DNA from: Altererythrobacter sp. CAU 1644
GTDB taxonomy: Bacteria > Pseudomonadota > Alphaproteobacteria > Sphingomonadales > Sphingomonadaceae
Reading direction: 5' to 3'
Length of the DNA: 64,000 nucleotides
NCBI RefSeq assembly: GCF_029623755.1
Contig: NZ_CP121106.1
Location: 879,001 to 943,000, forward strand
Below are positions 26,199 through 35,332 of the stretch, one piece after another. The notes beneath the pieces were generated by a model. It did not search any database and was not told the origin of the DNA. It was given only the letters and a program-made list of their open reading frames with translations. Numbering within the stretch: position 1 is the stretch's first letter; each line of letters starts with the position of its first letter. Made by a program: the position numbers and the translations under genes.

Positions 26199-27683
26199 AT
26201 GAGCATGAAACGCGGTCTCGTTCGTGGTGCCTTCTCCCTTGGCGGAGCGCGCGCCGTTACCAGCGCCTTCAACGCCGTCGCGCTGCTCATCCTTGCGCGC
26301 CTGCTTACACCGCACGATTTCGGTGTCGCTGCGATTGCTTCGGCGGTGCTTTACTTCATCGTCTCGCTGACCCAGTTTTCTATCTACCAGGCTCTCGTCC
26401 AGCGGTCTGAGGTCGAGCAGGAGCATATCGACACAGCCTGGTCCATCGCCCTGATCCGCAGCCTGACGATCGTGGCGTTTTTTGTCCTCGCTTCCTGGCC
26501 GCTCGCCCTTCTTTACGACGATCCCGAGATGCTGAGCGTGTTCATGGTCGTCGGCCTGACCGGCGGCGTCATGGGCCTCTACAATCCGCATATCGTACTC
26601 GCCCAGAAGGGTATGCGCTTCGCTCCCATGGCACTGTTCCAGCTCTGCCGATGCGTCGGCCTCGTAGCAGTGGTCATCCTCGCCATCATCTTCCGCAGCT
26701 TCTGGGCGATCATCATCGGCAACCTCATCGGCGCGGCATTGGCCTCGCTGATCAGCTACGTCATGATTCCGTACCGCCCGCGCTTCACCCTCGCGCGTTT
26801 CCGGGATCTGTGGGGCTTCTCCGGGTGGCTGTTCCTCAACCAGCTATGCGAGACAATTAACTGGCGTTTCGATCAGCTGGCGATCAGCGTACTCGTGCCC
26901 AAGGCACAGATGGGTATCTACGCTATCGCCTACAGCCTGGCGATCATTCCAACGCGCGAGACGATCCAGCCCTTGCGCGAAATCCTGTTTCCGGGGCTGG
27001 CGAATCTGACCAATGACAGGCCAAGGCTGACGCGGGCATTCGTGCGCGCGCAATCGAGCATGGCAGCCATCTCGACTCCGCTGGCTCTGGGCCTTGCACT
27101 GGTCGCCGAACCGGCGGTGATGGTTATGCTGGGCCCGCAATGGTCCGAGGCGGCCGTTTTCGTCCAGATCTTCGCGGTGACCTCGGCAATCGGCGCTTTC
27201 GTATCCTGTACCGCCTCGGCAGCGATGGCGCTGGGGGCAACCCGGGTCGTTTTCCTGCAGCAGTTCTGGACGCTCATGGCACGCGTGCCGCTGGTCTTGG
27301 CCGGATTGCATTTCTATGGCCTGGTGGGCGCCGCTCTGGCCGGACTGTTGAGCGAGATCATTCTGGCGACGATATCGCTGCGCTTTGTCCGCTCGCTCTT
27401 GGGACTCCCGATATTCCAACAGTTGCGCATGCATTGGTCGACCTTGCTGTCGCTCGCCGTCATGTCTGCATCGGTGCTGGCGGCCGAGTTGCTCGTCAAT
27501 CCGACCTTCGAGGCGAACATTGTGCGCTTCATCCTGCTCGTGCTGGTCGGAGGGGTGGCCTATGTCGGTACCAACCTCGCTCTGTGGGCAGCGGGCGGGA
27601 GAAAGGAAGGACCCGTGCACGAGCTGATCGACATCGCCGCGCAGATGGTGCCAGCCCGCTTCAAGGCCGTCGGGCCCGCGTGA
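26199..27683 (+). CDS. Wzx-like polysaccharide flippase
   Basis: 494 residues with about 12-14 hydrophobic segments of the MOP/polysaccharide-synthesis family: RGAFSLGGARAVTSAFNAVALLILARLLTPHDFGVAAIA at the N-terminus is the typical opening (R..LTP.DFG). It would translocate lipid-linked repeat units across the inner membrane. No Wzy polymerase, Wzz or export gene was identified in the window, so polymerisation and export functions must lie elsewhere or be provided by unrecognised proteins. Confidence 0.9.
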   Translation: MSMKRGLVRGAFSLGGARAVTSAFNAVALLILARLLTPHDFGVAAIASAVLYFIVSLTQFSIYQALVQRSEVEQEHIDTAWSIALIRSLTIVAFFVLASWPLALLYDDPEMLSVFMVVGLTGGVMGLYNPHIVLAQKGMRFAPMALFQLCRCVGLVAVVILAIIFRSFWAIIIGNLIGAALASLISYVMIPYRPRFTLARFRDLWGFSGWLFLNQLCETINWRFDQLAISVLVPKAQMGIYAIAYSLAIIPTRETIQPLREILFPGLANLTNDRPRLTRAFVRAQSSMAAISTPLALGLALVAEPAVMVMLGPQWSEAAVFVQIFAVTSAIGAFVSCTASAAMALGATRVVFLQQFWTLMARVPLVLAGLHFYGLVGAALAGLLSEIILATISLRFVRSLLGLPIFQQLRMHWSTLLSLAVMSASVLAAELLVNPTFEANIVRFILLVLVGGVAYVGTNLALWAAGGRKEGPVHELIDIAAQMVPARFKAVGPA

Positions 27684-27790
27684 TTGTCCTAAATCGGCGC
27701 CGCAACTAGCGCGGGCGAATGCGGGGAACTGACCTACCGCTCCCTCATTACTCTCACTCGAAAATCCCCGCCGAAACCTGCCGGCAATGC

Positions 27791-28654
27791 CTATTCCTGA
27801 ACCGCGGTATCGCCCGGCGCATTCTCAGCGCAACGCGCCGCCTGCTCTGCCTCGTTCCTCTCGTAGATCCTGACGTAATCGACATACAGCCGCGAAGGGT
27901 CGGGCGTCTGGTCGATCGGGTACCCCGGTCCCATCGCAAGGTTCACCAGCGGATGGAGCGGCGTCTGGTGCTCAGGAGGAGTCGGGAAACGGGCGACCTG
28001 CACCCGGTCGAAATAGTAGGTCACGTGTTCCGGATCCACTTCCACGCCAAAGGTATGAAAGCGCTCCGTAAGCTGGCCCGGAGTGACCGATATCCGGTCG
28101 CCCTTCGAACGGTTAGGCCCTTCGCCCGAACGCAGGAACCAGACATGCATGGCAATGGAGTACTTGTTTGTCCGGTGGCCATAGTATTCTATGACATCGA
28201 TTTCGACCTTGGGCCGGTTGTCCGAAGTCGGCTTGAGACTGATGAGCCAGAAGGCGGGCCAAAGACCCGGCCCGGGAGGCAACTTCATGCTCGCCTCGAA
28301 ATAGCCGTATCGCACACCTGTTCCGGCACCCGTCTTGTCGGCGGCGGCAAGCAGCCCGGAACCCCACCGGTCCCGCTCGCCCTTCCTGGCGGTGATGACC
28401 AGCTTCCCGTCCTCGATGCCGAAAGGACCCTCAGGACCCGGGTTGAGGAAGCGTGCGTCCCCGAAATCGCCGTTCCAGGGGGTGTGTGCAATCCAGCGCT
28501 TGCCGTCCAGCATCCACGGGTTGACGCTGAGGGTGTCGAACTCTTCGGAAAAGACCAGATCGAATGCGCAAATGTCGAGCGGCTTCCCCGGCGAAAGCGG
28601 GGTCTGCGCACTCGAAGCCAGGAAAAATGTGGCGGCGAGAGTCAGCGACTTCAT
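27791..28654 (-). CDS. secreted glycoside hydrolase family 16 protein
   Basis: 287 residues with a short signal peptide (LTLAATFFLASSAQ). Laminarinase-like jelly roll with substrate-binding RYGYFEASMKLPPGPGLWPAFWL and the catalytic EIDVIE motif (nucleophile Glu151, Asp153, acid/base Glu156). GH16 enzymes cleave beta-1,3/1,4 glucans or galactans; in exopolysaccharide loci (ExoK type) they trim the secreted polymer. It is encoded on the opposite strand to its neighbours within the locus. Confidence 0.9.
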   Translation of the reverse strand: MKSLTLAATFFLASSAQTPLSPGKPLDICAFDLVFSEEFDTLSVNPWMLDGKRWIAHTPWNGDFGDARFLNPGPEGPFGIEDGKLVITARKGERDRWGSGLLAAADKTGAGTGVRYGYFEASMKLPPGPGLWPAFWLISLKPTSDNRPKVEIDVIEYYGHRTNKYSIAMHVWFLRSGEGPNRSKGDRISVTPGQLTERFHTFGVEVDPEHVTYYFDRVQVARFPTPPEHQTPLHPLVNLAMGPGYPIDQTPDPSRLYVDYVRIYERNEAEQAARCAENAPGDTAVQE

Positions 28655-28994
28655 GAACCGATCGTAGGGGGGGCAACGCCGGCAAACAATTGCCCGGAAT
28701 AGCGAGCCCGACGCCTAAATTCATACTTTCGAATAGGCAGGCAGGATGCAGCAGCAAGTACAGCAGGCGAACGCGCTCCAAAAGCCACCAATTTCGAAAG
28801 TCCGTCGCGGCCGAATTCTCTAGCTAAGCCAAATGAATGGCTGACTAATCCGTTTGTCCACTCGCTTGGACACGGCACCCTGGTGCAAGTTGAACTGGTC
28901 CGATGTGACAAATCCAATCACCACCCGAGGCATCAGGTGCCGTTAGCCACCCTGTCCCGGCCAGGTGGCCGATAGACTTCGCAGGGGCAAGAAA
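28655..28994. other. gene-free divergent promoter region
   Basis: About 340 bp between the GH16 gene and the pyruvyltransferase gene, transcribed divergently. GC is lower than in the flanking genes. No open frame or strong hairpin was recognised; it presumably holds promoters for both directions. Confidence 0.5.
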
Positions 28995-30302
28995 ATGTGG
29001 CGGCAGAAGGGAAGGGATTTGGATCGCATTGCCGAACATTACTTTGAAATCGACGACACCCCCGGTTCGGAACAGCCGGGCGTAGATGACGGCCCCTTGC
29101 GTGACCAAGCTCCGATCCCGATCGCGGTCTTCAACGTCAAGTACAGCCCCAACCTGGGCGACGGCGTAATCGCGGAATGTCTCGAGCATTCCCTCCGCAC
29201 GGCCGAGCCGTCATTGCGTCCCTATTCCATCGATCTGGCGGGTCGTGAAAGTTTCGACGCCTCCAACGGCGGTCGCCGCCGGTGGCTGATCAGCGCGCTC
29301 GAGACTCTGCCCTCCGGTGTTCGCCGTTACGCCGTACCCCTCGCACTAAGGGCGTTGGTCGGCATAAGGCTCGCGCGGCGCTGGCGCGAACAACTCCGGG
29401 GTGCGAAGGCAGTCGTCGTCGGCGGCGGCAATCTCTTCGCCGACCGTGACCAGAATTTCCCGATCAAGATCTCTTCAGCACTGGAGCTGGCCCGCGACCT
29501 CCGCCTGCCCGTCGCGATCGCCGCCATCGGCGTCGGCAAGGAATGGTCTAAGGCAGGAAGATCGCGGCTGACCCGGGCGATCTCCCGGTCGCGTGTAGTT
29601 TCGATCAGCGTGCGCGACGGGATTTCCCAGCACCATTGGCAGGAATACTTGTCGGCATCCGGTACGGATCGGGTGCCGATAGCGCTCGATCCCGGCCTGC
29701 TTGCGGCGCGGGTCTACGGAACCGACGACAAGGCCGACCGCGCAGATACGATCGGTATTTGTCTGACGGCCCCCGAAGTGCTGCGGCTGCACGGCCAGCA
29801 CGGCGCCGATCGCTGCGATCTAGAGTGGATGGTGGAGTTCGTCTCGGCCTTGCTGGGGCAAGACCACAGGCTGGTCCTGTTCACGAACGGCAGCCCCGAA
29901 GACCAGCATTTCCTCGATCTCGTATACGCACGGCTTCCAAAGGACCCGCGCCTCTCGCGAGCTGACCGGTTCACAAAGCCGCGTGACCTCGCCCGCTTCA
30001 TCGGCTCACTACAGGGTGTCGTCGCCCATCGGCTCCACGCCTGTATCGTCGCGCATTCCTACGGCGTGCCGACGGCGGGGTTGGTCTGGGACGCCAAGCT
30101 CGAAGGATTCTTCACCACGATCGGCAGAGCGCCGCACCTGATCGATCCGTCCATGCTGGGTCCCTTCGAAGCGGCGAGAATGTCCATCGACACCATGTCG
30201 GCAATTCCCGATCCCACCGAAGTCGCCGCACTTCAAGACGATTGCTTCGGCTCGATCGCCGACCTCGCAGGCCTCGTAAATACGCAGGCGGTTGCAGCAT
30301 GA
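28995..30302 (+). CDS. polysaccharide pyruvyl transferase family protein
   Basis: 435 residues from ATG 28995, preceded by CAGGGGCAAG; a GTG at 28965 is an alternative. NVKYSPNLGDGVIAECLEHSL near the N-terminus, VVVGGGNLFADRDQNFPIK, SISVRDGIS, DPGLLA and the C-terminal GVVAHRLHACIVAHSYGVP segment with conserved histidines match the PS_pyruv_trans family, which attaches ketal pyruvate to sugars from PEP. Its product adds charge to exopolysaccharide or wall polymers. Its stop overlaps the next gene (ATGA). Confidence 0.85.
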   Translation: MWRQKGRDLDRIAEHYFEIDDTPGSEQPGVDDGPLRDQAPIPIAVFNVKYSPNLGDGVIAECLEHSLRTAEPSLRPYSIDLAGRESFDASNGGRRRWLISALETLPSGVRRYAVPLALRALVGIRLARRWREQLRGAKAVVVGGGNLFADRDQNFPIKISSALELARDLRLPVAIAAIGVGKEWSKAGRSRLTRAISRSRVVSISVRDGISQHHWQEYLSASGTDRVPIALDPGLLAARVYGTDDKADRADTIGICLTAPEVLRLHGQHGADRCDLEWMVEFVSALLGQDHRLVLFTNGSPEDQHFLDLVYARLPKDPRLSRADRFTKPRDLARFIGSLQGVVAHRLHACIVAHSYGVPTAGLVWDAKLEGFFTTIGRAPHLIDPSMLGPFEAARMSIDTMSAIPDPTEVAALQDDCFGSIADLAGLVNTQAVAA

Positions 30303-31645
30303 GCGCGCATATCGTCATCATCAACGACCTGAGCGAACCGATGGGTGGAGCTTCCCTCCTCGCGTTGAAGTCGGCCATCGAGTTTGCGGATCGGGGGCAC
30401 CGCGTTACCTTCGTTACCGGCGATGACGGAAGCGATCTCCTGCGCGATGCCGGGGTGGAGATCGTGGCGCTCGGACAGCAACGGCTGCTGGCCGCCGGGG
30501 TCGCCAAGAGCGCAGTCCGCGGGCTTTACAATCCTGGCGCCCGCAAGATGCTTGAGCGCTGGATCCAGGCGAACGACAACGGGCGCGCGGTCTATCACCT
30601 GCACGGCTGGGCGCAGATTCTCTCGCCGTCGATCTTCGTTCCGCTGCGCAAGGTCGCCGACCGGCTTATCATGAGCGCTCACGACTTCTTCGTCACTTGC
30701 CCCAACGGAGCGATGTACGATTTCAAGCGCCAGAAGCACTGCGAGTTGAAGCCCATGAGCACGCAATGCGTGATGCGCAATTGCGACCGCCGCAGCTACC
30801 TTCAGAAGGGCTGGCGTTTGGCCCGCCATTCGGTGCTGGCGCAGACCAGGCCTGGGTTCGACGAATTCCCGCCGCTGATGCTCATTCACAAGAGCATGGC
30901 CGACTATTTCGCCAAGGGTGGTGTCGAAGCGCGGGACATGTTCGTCTTGCCGAACCCCATAACGCCATTTTGCAACAGCCGCGTTCCGGCCGAGACGAAC
31001 AAGGCGGCGCTTTTCGTCGGCCGCATCGAATGCACGAAGGGGATTGATCGCGCCGCCGAAGCGTGCCGACGGGCCGGCATCCCGCTGATTGCGATCGGGA
31101 CGGGCGAGCTCCTGTCCCGCTTGCGCGAGACCTATCCCGAGCATCAGTGGCTGGGATGGAAGCCGGCCGAATCAATCGGCGCCTACGCCGCCCAGGCCAG
31201 GATGCTGCTCATGCCAAGCACCGCCATCGAGCCCTTCGGCCTTACCGCGGTTGAAGGGTTGTGGAGCGGACTACCTGTCGTATTCTCGGATCGGGCCCTG
31301 CTGGCCGGTGAAATCAAGCAGGCCGGGGCAGGCGCAGGGGTCGACCCCTACGACATCGATGGCTTCGCTGCCTTGCTCAAGTCCTGGACCGGCAACGACC
31401 CGCTGGTGCGTGGGCTCAGCATCAATGCCATCGAGGGTACTCGGGGATTGGCTCTGAGCTGGAATGCCTGGATCGAACGGCTGCAGGAGAGCTACGAGGC
31501 CATCCTGCGCGGCGGAAAATCCGAACTCGCAAAGCTGTATGACACCGAAGACAGCGAAGTGGCTCCCATAACCTATCGAACGTCAAAACCCCTTCGGGAG
31601 GCAGCATTTCGTTCGAACACGGACCTGAGCAATGCGGCTGGATAG
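30299..31645 (+). CDS. family 4 glycosyltransferase
   Basis: 448 residues from ATG 30299, overlapping the previous stop by ATGA. GT-B fold: MGGASLLALKSAIEFADRGHRV in the N-domain; AALFVGRIECTKGIDRAAEACRRAG and the E-x7-E donor motif EPFGLTAVEGLWSG in the C-domain. A Cys-containing insertion (VTCPNGAMYDFKRQKHCELK...CVMRNCD) around residues 140-165 is seen in a subset of GT4 enzymes. The tail of about 60 residues overlaps the next gene by 14 bp. Confidence 0.9.
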   Translation: MSAHIVIINDLSEPMGGASLLALKSAIEFADRGHRVTFVTGDDGSDLLRDAGVEIVALGQQRLLAAGVAKSAVRGLYNPGARKMLERWIQANDNGRAVYHLHGWAQILSPSIFVPLRKVADRLIMSAHDFFVTCPNGAMYDFKRQKHCELKPMSTQCVMRNCDRRSYLQKGWRLARHSVLAQTRPGFDEFPPLMLIHKSMADYFAKGGVEARDMFVLPNPITPFCNSRVPAETNKAALFVGRIECTKGIDRAAEACRRAGIPLIAIGTGELLSRLRETYPEHQWLGWKPAESIGAYAAQARMLLMPSTAIEPFGLTAVEGLWSGLPVVFSDRALLAGEIKQAGAGAGVDPYDIDGFAALLKSWTGNDPLVRGLSINAIEGTRGLALSWNAWIERLQESYEAILRGGKSELAKLYDTEDSEVAPITYRTSKPLREAAFRSNTDLSNAAG

Positions 31646-32846
31646 CACGCGCATCGACCGCAACTATTTCGGTGCCTTCGAACGGCACGAGGCGCGCTTT
31701 CGCAGCAAGGGCGGGCGCGCGTTGAACTTCTTCTTCGTCGTGCCGCACGAATACAGGCACTGGCTGAATGAGCGGATGGACCACTGGTTGGTGCTGGGCG
31801 CAACGTCGGCGGCGATCTTCGGCGAGAATTACGCTCAGGATGAACCGGTTTCCGCCACGCTCAGACGCAATGTCGAGTGCCTGACCAGGCAATGGGCAGC
31901 CTGGTATCCCCGCGCAAAACCGGTTTCGATCGAGGCTCCGACAGTCGACGATGAGGAAGGGGGAGCAAGTCTTGTTTCGAGAGGACAGGGGCTTCTGTTC
32001 ACCGGAGGGGTGGATTCAACCTTCACTCTCGCGCGCCGGGCGGAAGAAACCGATATCCTGATCAAGGCCATTTTCGACTGGGATGACGAGAGCCATCTCG
32101 TCGAACAATTGCGGTCGGAGAAGCGCAACGTTCACGGCAAGGACGTCCTGCCCATCGGAACCAATGTCCTGCGCGCATTCCCCGAGTTCGCCGATGCTTG
32201 GGCCTATCGCACGCACGGGCCCGCGCTGGGGGCGATCGCCCATATCGTCTCTCAAGGCGTCGACCGGGTAATCTTCTCCTCGTCGCGCACCTACGGCACG
32301 CTGGTGCCATGGGGTTCGCATCCGCTGACTGATCCGCTGCTTTCGTCCCGCGATCTGAAGTTCGAACACTACGGCGCCGAATTCACTCGTCTCGAGAAAA
32401 TCATGCGGATCGCCAAGCATCCCGAATATATCTCCGAACTCGATGTCTGCGGGCTGGAGCCGGCCTTGAAGGGCAATCGCGTCAACTGTTCGCGCTGCAA
32501 GAAATGCCTGCGGACCATGATCTCACTGGATACGGCCAATGTGTCGCCCAACCGGGCCAGCACCTTCGATTGGTCTCACTACAGTCTCGAGGCGATCCGC
32601 CGGACGCGGTTGCACCATCCCAACGAGTATCCCGTGTTTCACGAATTGCTCGACGATGCGATCGCCAATGGCAGGGACGACCTCGCCGATGCCATCCGGT
32701 CCGCGATTCACCGGTCCTATATCTATTATCCCCTGGGTGCGATCGAGAGCTTCCTAAGACGGCGCTTTCCCTCCCAGATCGTCAATCGCCCGATCTTCCG
32801 GCACGCCAAATACACGCTGTTCAGGCTGCGGGAGAGATGGACATGA
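31632..32846 (+). CDS. QueC-like PP-loop ATPase of unknown function in a polysaccharide operon
   Basis: 404 residues. A Rossmann-like ATP pyrophosphatase (PP-loop) motif FTGGVDST occupies residues 123-130, followed by an ATP-PPase core, and a four-cysteine cluster C273-x12-C286-x2-C289-x2-C292 resembles the zinc site of QueC (7-cyano-7-deazaguanine synthase). About 120 extra N-terminal residues are not part of QueC. PP-loop enzymes adenylate a carboxylate, amide or similar group before attack by a nucleophile. No other queuosine genes are nearby; translational overlap with a GT4 gene and the ligase fusion points to precursor or residue modification. The function is inference. Confidence 0.75.
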   Translation: MRLDSTRIDRNYFGAFERHEARFRSKGGRALNFFFVVPHEYRHWLNERMDHWLVLGATSAAIFGENYAQDEPVSATLRRNVECLTRQWAAWYPRAKPVSIEAPTVDDEEGGASLVSRGQGLLFTGGVDSTFTLARRAEETDILIKAIFDWDDESHLVEQLRSEKRNVHGKDVLPIGTNVLRAFPEFADAWAYRTHGPALGAIAHIVSQGVDRVIFSSSRTYGTLVPWGSHPLTDPLLSSRDLKFEHYGAEFTRLEKIMRIAKHPEYISELDVCGLEPALKGNRVNCSRCKKCLRTMISLDTANVSPNRASTFDWSHYSLEAIRRTRLHHPNEYPVFHELLDDAIANGRDDLADAIRSAIHRSYIYYPLGAIESFLRRRFPSQIVNRPIFRHAKYTLFRLRERWT

Positions 32847-35332
32847 CGAGCGAGATGCAACCTCCCGAAGCTATCGCCGGGCCATCGTTGATCGGGATTC
32901 GCAAGCGCAATTCCGTGGCATTCGTGCAAGCGGTGTTCGACGCCTACCGCGATGGGCAGCTCTTTGCCGTGCTTGACGACGACGCCGTCCTCCCTCGGCT
33001 CGACGGATACAGCGCCCGCTCGATAATCGATCCCGGACCGGGGGGCGGGTGGTTCGAAGGCAAGCTCGCCCCGCGTCGAACCGATGATCCCGCACAGATT
33101 GTCTTCACATCGGGTACCGAGGGCGAGCCGAAAGCGATCGTGATCTCATATCGCGCCCTCGCTGACACCGTCGACCGACTGAACGGCGTCATGCAGGTCG
33201 ACGGCTCGATCCGCGAATATGTCGGCGTCCCGGTGACCTATTCCTTCGGCCTGGGGCGATGCCGGGCGGTGGCGACCGTAGGCGGCAAGTTCTTCATTCC
33301 CCAGCACGGCTTCGACCCGCTGGAAATCCGCGACATGCTGCGTTCGGGCGAGATCAACGCCTTGTCGGCGGTGCCCGCCTTGCTGCGGCTGCTCCTCAAG
33401 GAGCCGAATGTCCTGCAAGGCCACGGCGCCGCGTTGAAATGGCTCGAGATCGGCAGCCAGTACATGAGCCGCCGCGAAAAGGAGCAGGTCAAGGCGTTGT
33501 TCCCGAACGCCGTGATCGTCCAGCACTATGGCCTTACCGAAGCCTCGCGCTCGACCTTCCTCGTGATTAGCGAGACCGCAGGGGAAGGGCTGGAATCCGT
33601 GGGCCGCCCTGTCGGCCAGGTAGAGGTGAGGACACGCGATGACGGCCGCATCCAGTTGCGCGGCCCGCATCTGGCAACGGGCCGGATCCTCGACGGAGAC
33701 ATCGTGCCGATCGCCGACGAGGATGGCTGGCTCACGACCGGCGACAACGGACATTTCGCTGGCGGAATGCTGTCGTTCGACGGGCGCGCAGACGATGTGA
33801 TCAACAGCGGCGGGATCAAGGTCGATCCCGCGCAGCTGGAAGGGGAAGTGCTTCAGGCGCTCGGATTGAAGGGCGGGCTTGCCATCGCCCGGATTCCTGA
33901 CGAGCGGCGAGGAGAGGGTTTCTTCGTGGGCCTGCAGAAGTCAGCGGGGTGCGAGCCCGATCAGGCCGCCGAGGCCGTGCACGATGCCCTGCGGCGCCGC
34001 GATATTGCCGCGGGATCTTCGGTGAGAGCGCAATATGTAGATCAGATCCCCACGACCGTGACCGGCAAGGTGCGCAGGCATGCGCTCGCCGAACTCTATT
34101 CGCCCTCGGTTCCCGCCGCACCGTCTCCGGCGGCAGGCTTGCCGGGTGTCCGCGGCCTTTATGCGAAGATGTTCGAACTGGCGGAAGTTCCCGACACTGC
34201 CAGTTTTCAGGATCTGGGCGGCGATTCGCTCAACTACGTCGAAATGTCGATCGCGCTCGAAAGCGAGTTGGGTGCGCTGCCACAGAACTGGGACGTGCTG
34301 CCGGTTGCTCGATTGGCGGAAATGGAGGGCGCTGCCTCGCCAAAGCCAGCGACCATGGAAACTGGCATTTTTTTGCGGGCATTCGCCATCACCTGTGTCG
34401 TCGGGACGCACTCCGGCATCGCAATCCTCGGCGGCGGCACCTTCCTGCTGTTCTTCCTGATTGGCTACAACCTTGCGCGGTTCAAGGCGCCCGCACTGCT
34501 CGAGGGCAAGGTCCTGTCCTCGCTCGTGCCCTACACCAAAACCTTGATCATCCCGTATTTCATACTGGCCGTCCTGTTCATGGCCTATCGCCGGGAATTC
34601 CAGCTCGACACCTTGCTGCTGTACACCAATCTCACCGAGCTGCGCCTCACCCAGATCTTCCCGTTCTGGTTCGTCCAGGTGCTGGTGCAGTGCCTGGCCC
34701 TGACCGGACTCTTGCTTCTCATTCCTCAAGTGAGGGCGATCGCGAAACGAGAGCCGTGGCGCTTCGCCTTTGGTCTCACTGCCATCCTCGTCGGCATCTG
34801 GGCGATCTTCCCGGCCATCTGGGACACCGATCATCTGCGCAACCTTGTCCCGCAGCGTTATATCGCACTGCTTTGGCTCGGCTGGTGCTGCTTTGCGGCC
34901 CAGACCACGCGTCAGAAGCTGATGGCCTTGGCCCTGGGGCTGACATTTGCCTTCATAGATTCGGGCGTTTCGCGCAGGTCAGCCTGGATCGCTCTGGGCG
35001 TGGTGGCCACTCTCTATGTCCCGATGATCCCGGTTCCCCGGTCGCTACGTTCAGCTATCCAGTATGTCTCGGCAGCGACCTTCACGATCTTCGCCCTGAA
35101 CGGGATCCTGGCCTGGGGGATATCGATGGTCTTCGAAAGGGTCTTCGGGCAATCCTGGAGCCCCATCACATTCGGTCTGACGTTCATCGGATGCCTGATC
35201 GGCTACGAGGCGATCAGACGAATTGAGCTACTGAAGCCTGTCATTCCGCGATTGTTGCGCCGTTCCGATAGCCGCAAGGGAAAGGATTTCCCCGGTCGGA
35301 TAGCCGGATCCGCCGAGAGCCCCGTGCCTTGA
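32843..35332 (+). CDS. fusion of AMP-forming acyl/aminoacyl ligase, carrier domain and membrane acyltransferase-3
   Basis: 829 residues from ATG 32843 (ATGA overlap with the previous stop; ATG 32837 is possible). Residues 80-420 are an adenylation domain with FTSGTEGEPK (88-97), QHYGLTEAS (227-235), WLTTGD, GRADDVINSGGIKVD and TVTGKVRRHAL with the catalytic Lys409; the N-terminal subdomain is shorter than usual. Residues 435-500 are a carrier domain with phosphopantetheine Ser462 in LGGDSLN. From residue 508 a multi-TM acyltransferase-3 domain starts, with GTHSG (His523) and FLLFFLIGYNLA. This is predicted to load an acid as thioester and pass it to a polysaccharide across the membrane. The acyl substrate is unknown. 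Confidence 0.85.
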   Translation: MTSEMQPPEAIAGPSLIGIRKRNSVAFVQAVFDAYRDGQLFAVLDDDAVLPRLDGYSARSIIDPGPGGGWFEGKLAPRRTDDPAQIVFTSGTEGEPKAIVISYRALADTVDRLNGVMQVDGSIREYVGVPVTYSFGLGRCRAVATVGGKFFIPQHGFDPLEIRDMLRSGEINALSAVPALLRLLLKEPNVLQGHGAALKWLEIGSQYMSRREKEQVKALFPNAVIVQHYGLTEASRSTFLVISETAGEGLESVGRPVGQVEVRTRDDGRIQLRGPHLATGRILDGDIVPIADEDGWLTTGDNGHFAGGMLSFDGRADDVINSGGIKVDPAQLEGEVLQALGLKGGLAIARIPDERRGEGFFVGLQKSAGCEPDQAAEAVHDALRRRDIAAGSSVRAQYVDQIPTTVTGKVRRHALAELYSPSVPAAPSPAAGLPGVRGLYAKMFELAEVPDTASFQDLGGDSLNYVEMSIALESELGALPQNWDVLPVARLAEMEGAASPKPATMETGIFLRAFAITCVVGTHSGIAILGGGTFLLFFLIGYNLARFKAPALLEGKVLSSLVPYTKTLIIPYFILAVLFMAYRREFQLDTLLLYTNLTELRLTQIFPFWFVQVLVQCLALTGLLLLIPQVRAIAKREPWRFAFGLTAILVGIWAIFPAIWDTDHLRNLVPQRYIALLWLGWCCFAAQTTRQKLMALALGLTFAFIDSGVSRRSAWIALGVVATLYVPMIPVPRSLRSAIQYVSAATFTIFALNGILAWGISMVFERVFGQSWSPITFGLTFIGCLIGYEAIRRIELLKPVIPRLLRRSDSRKGKDFPGRIAGSAESPVP

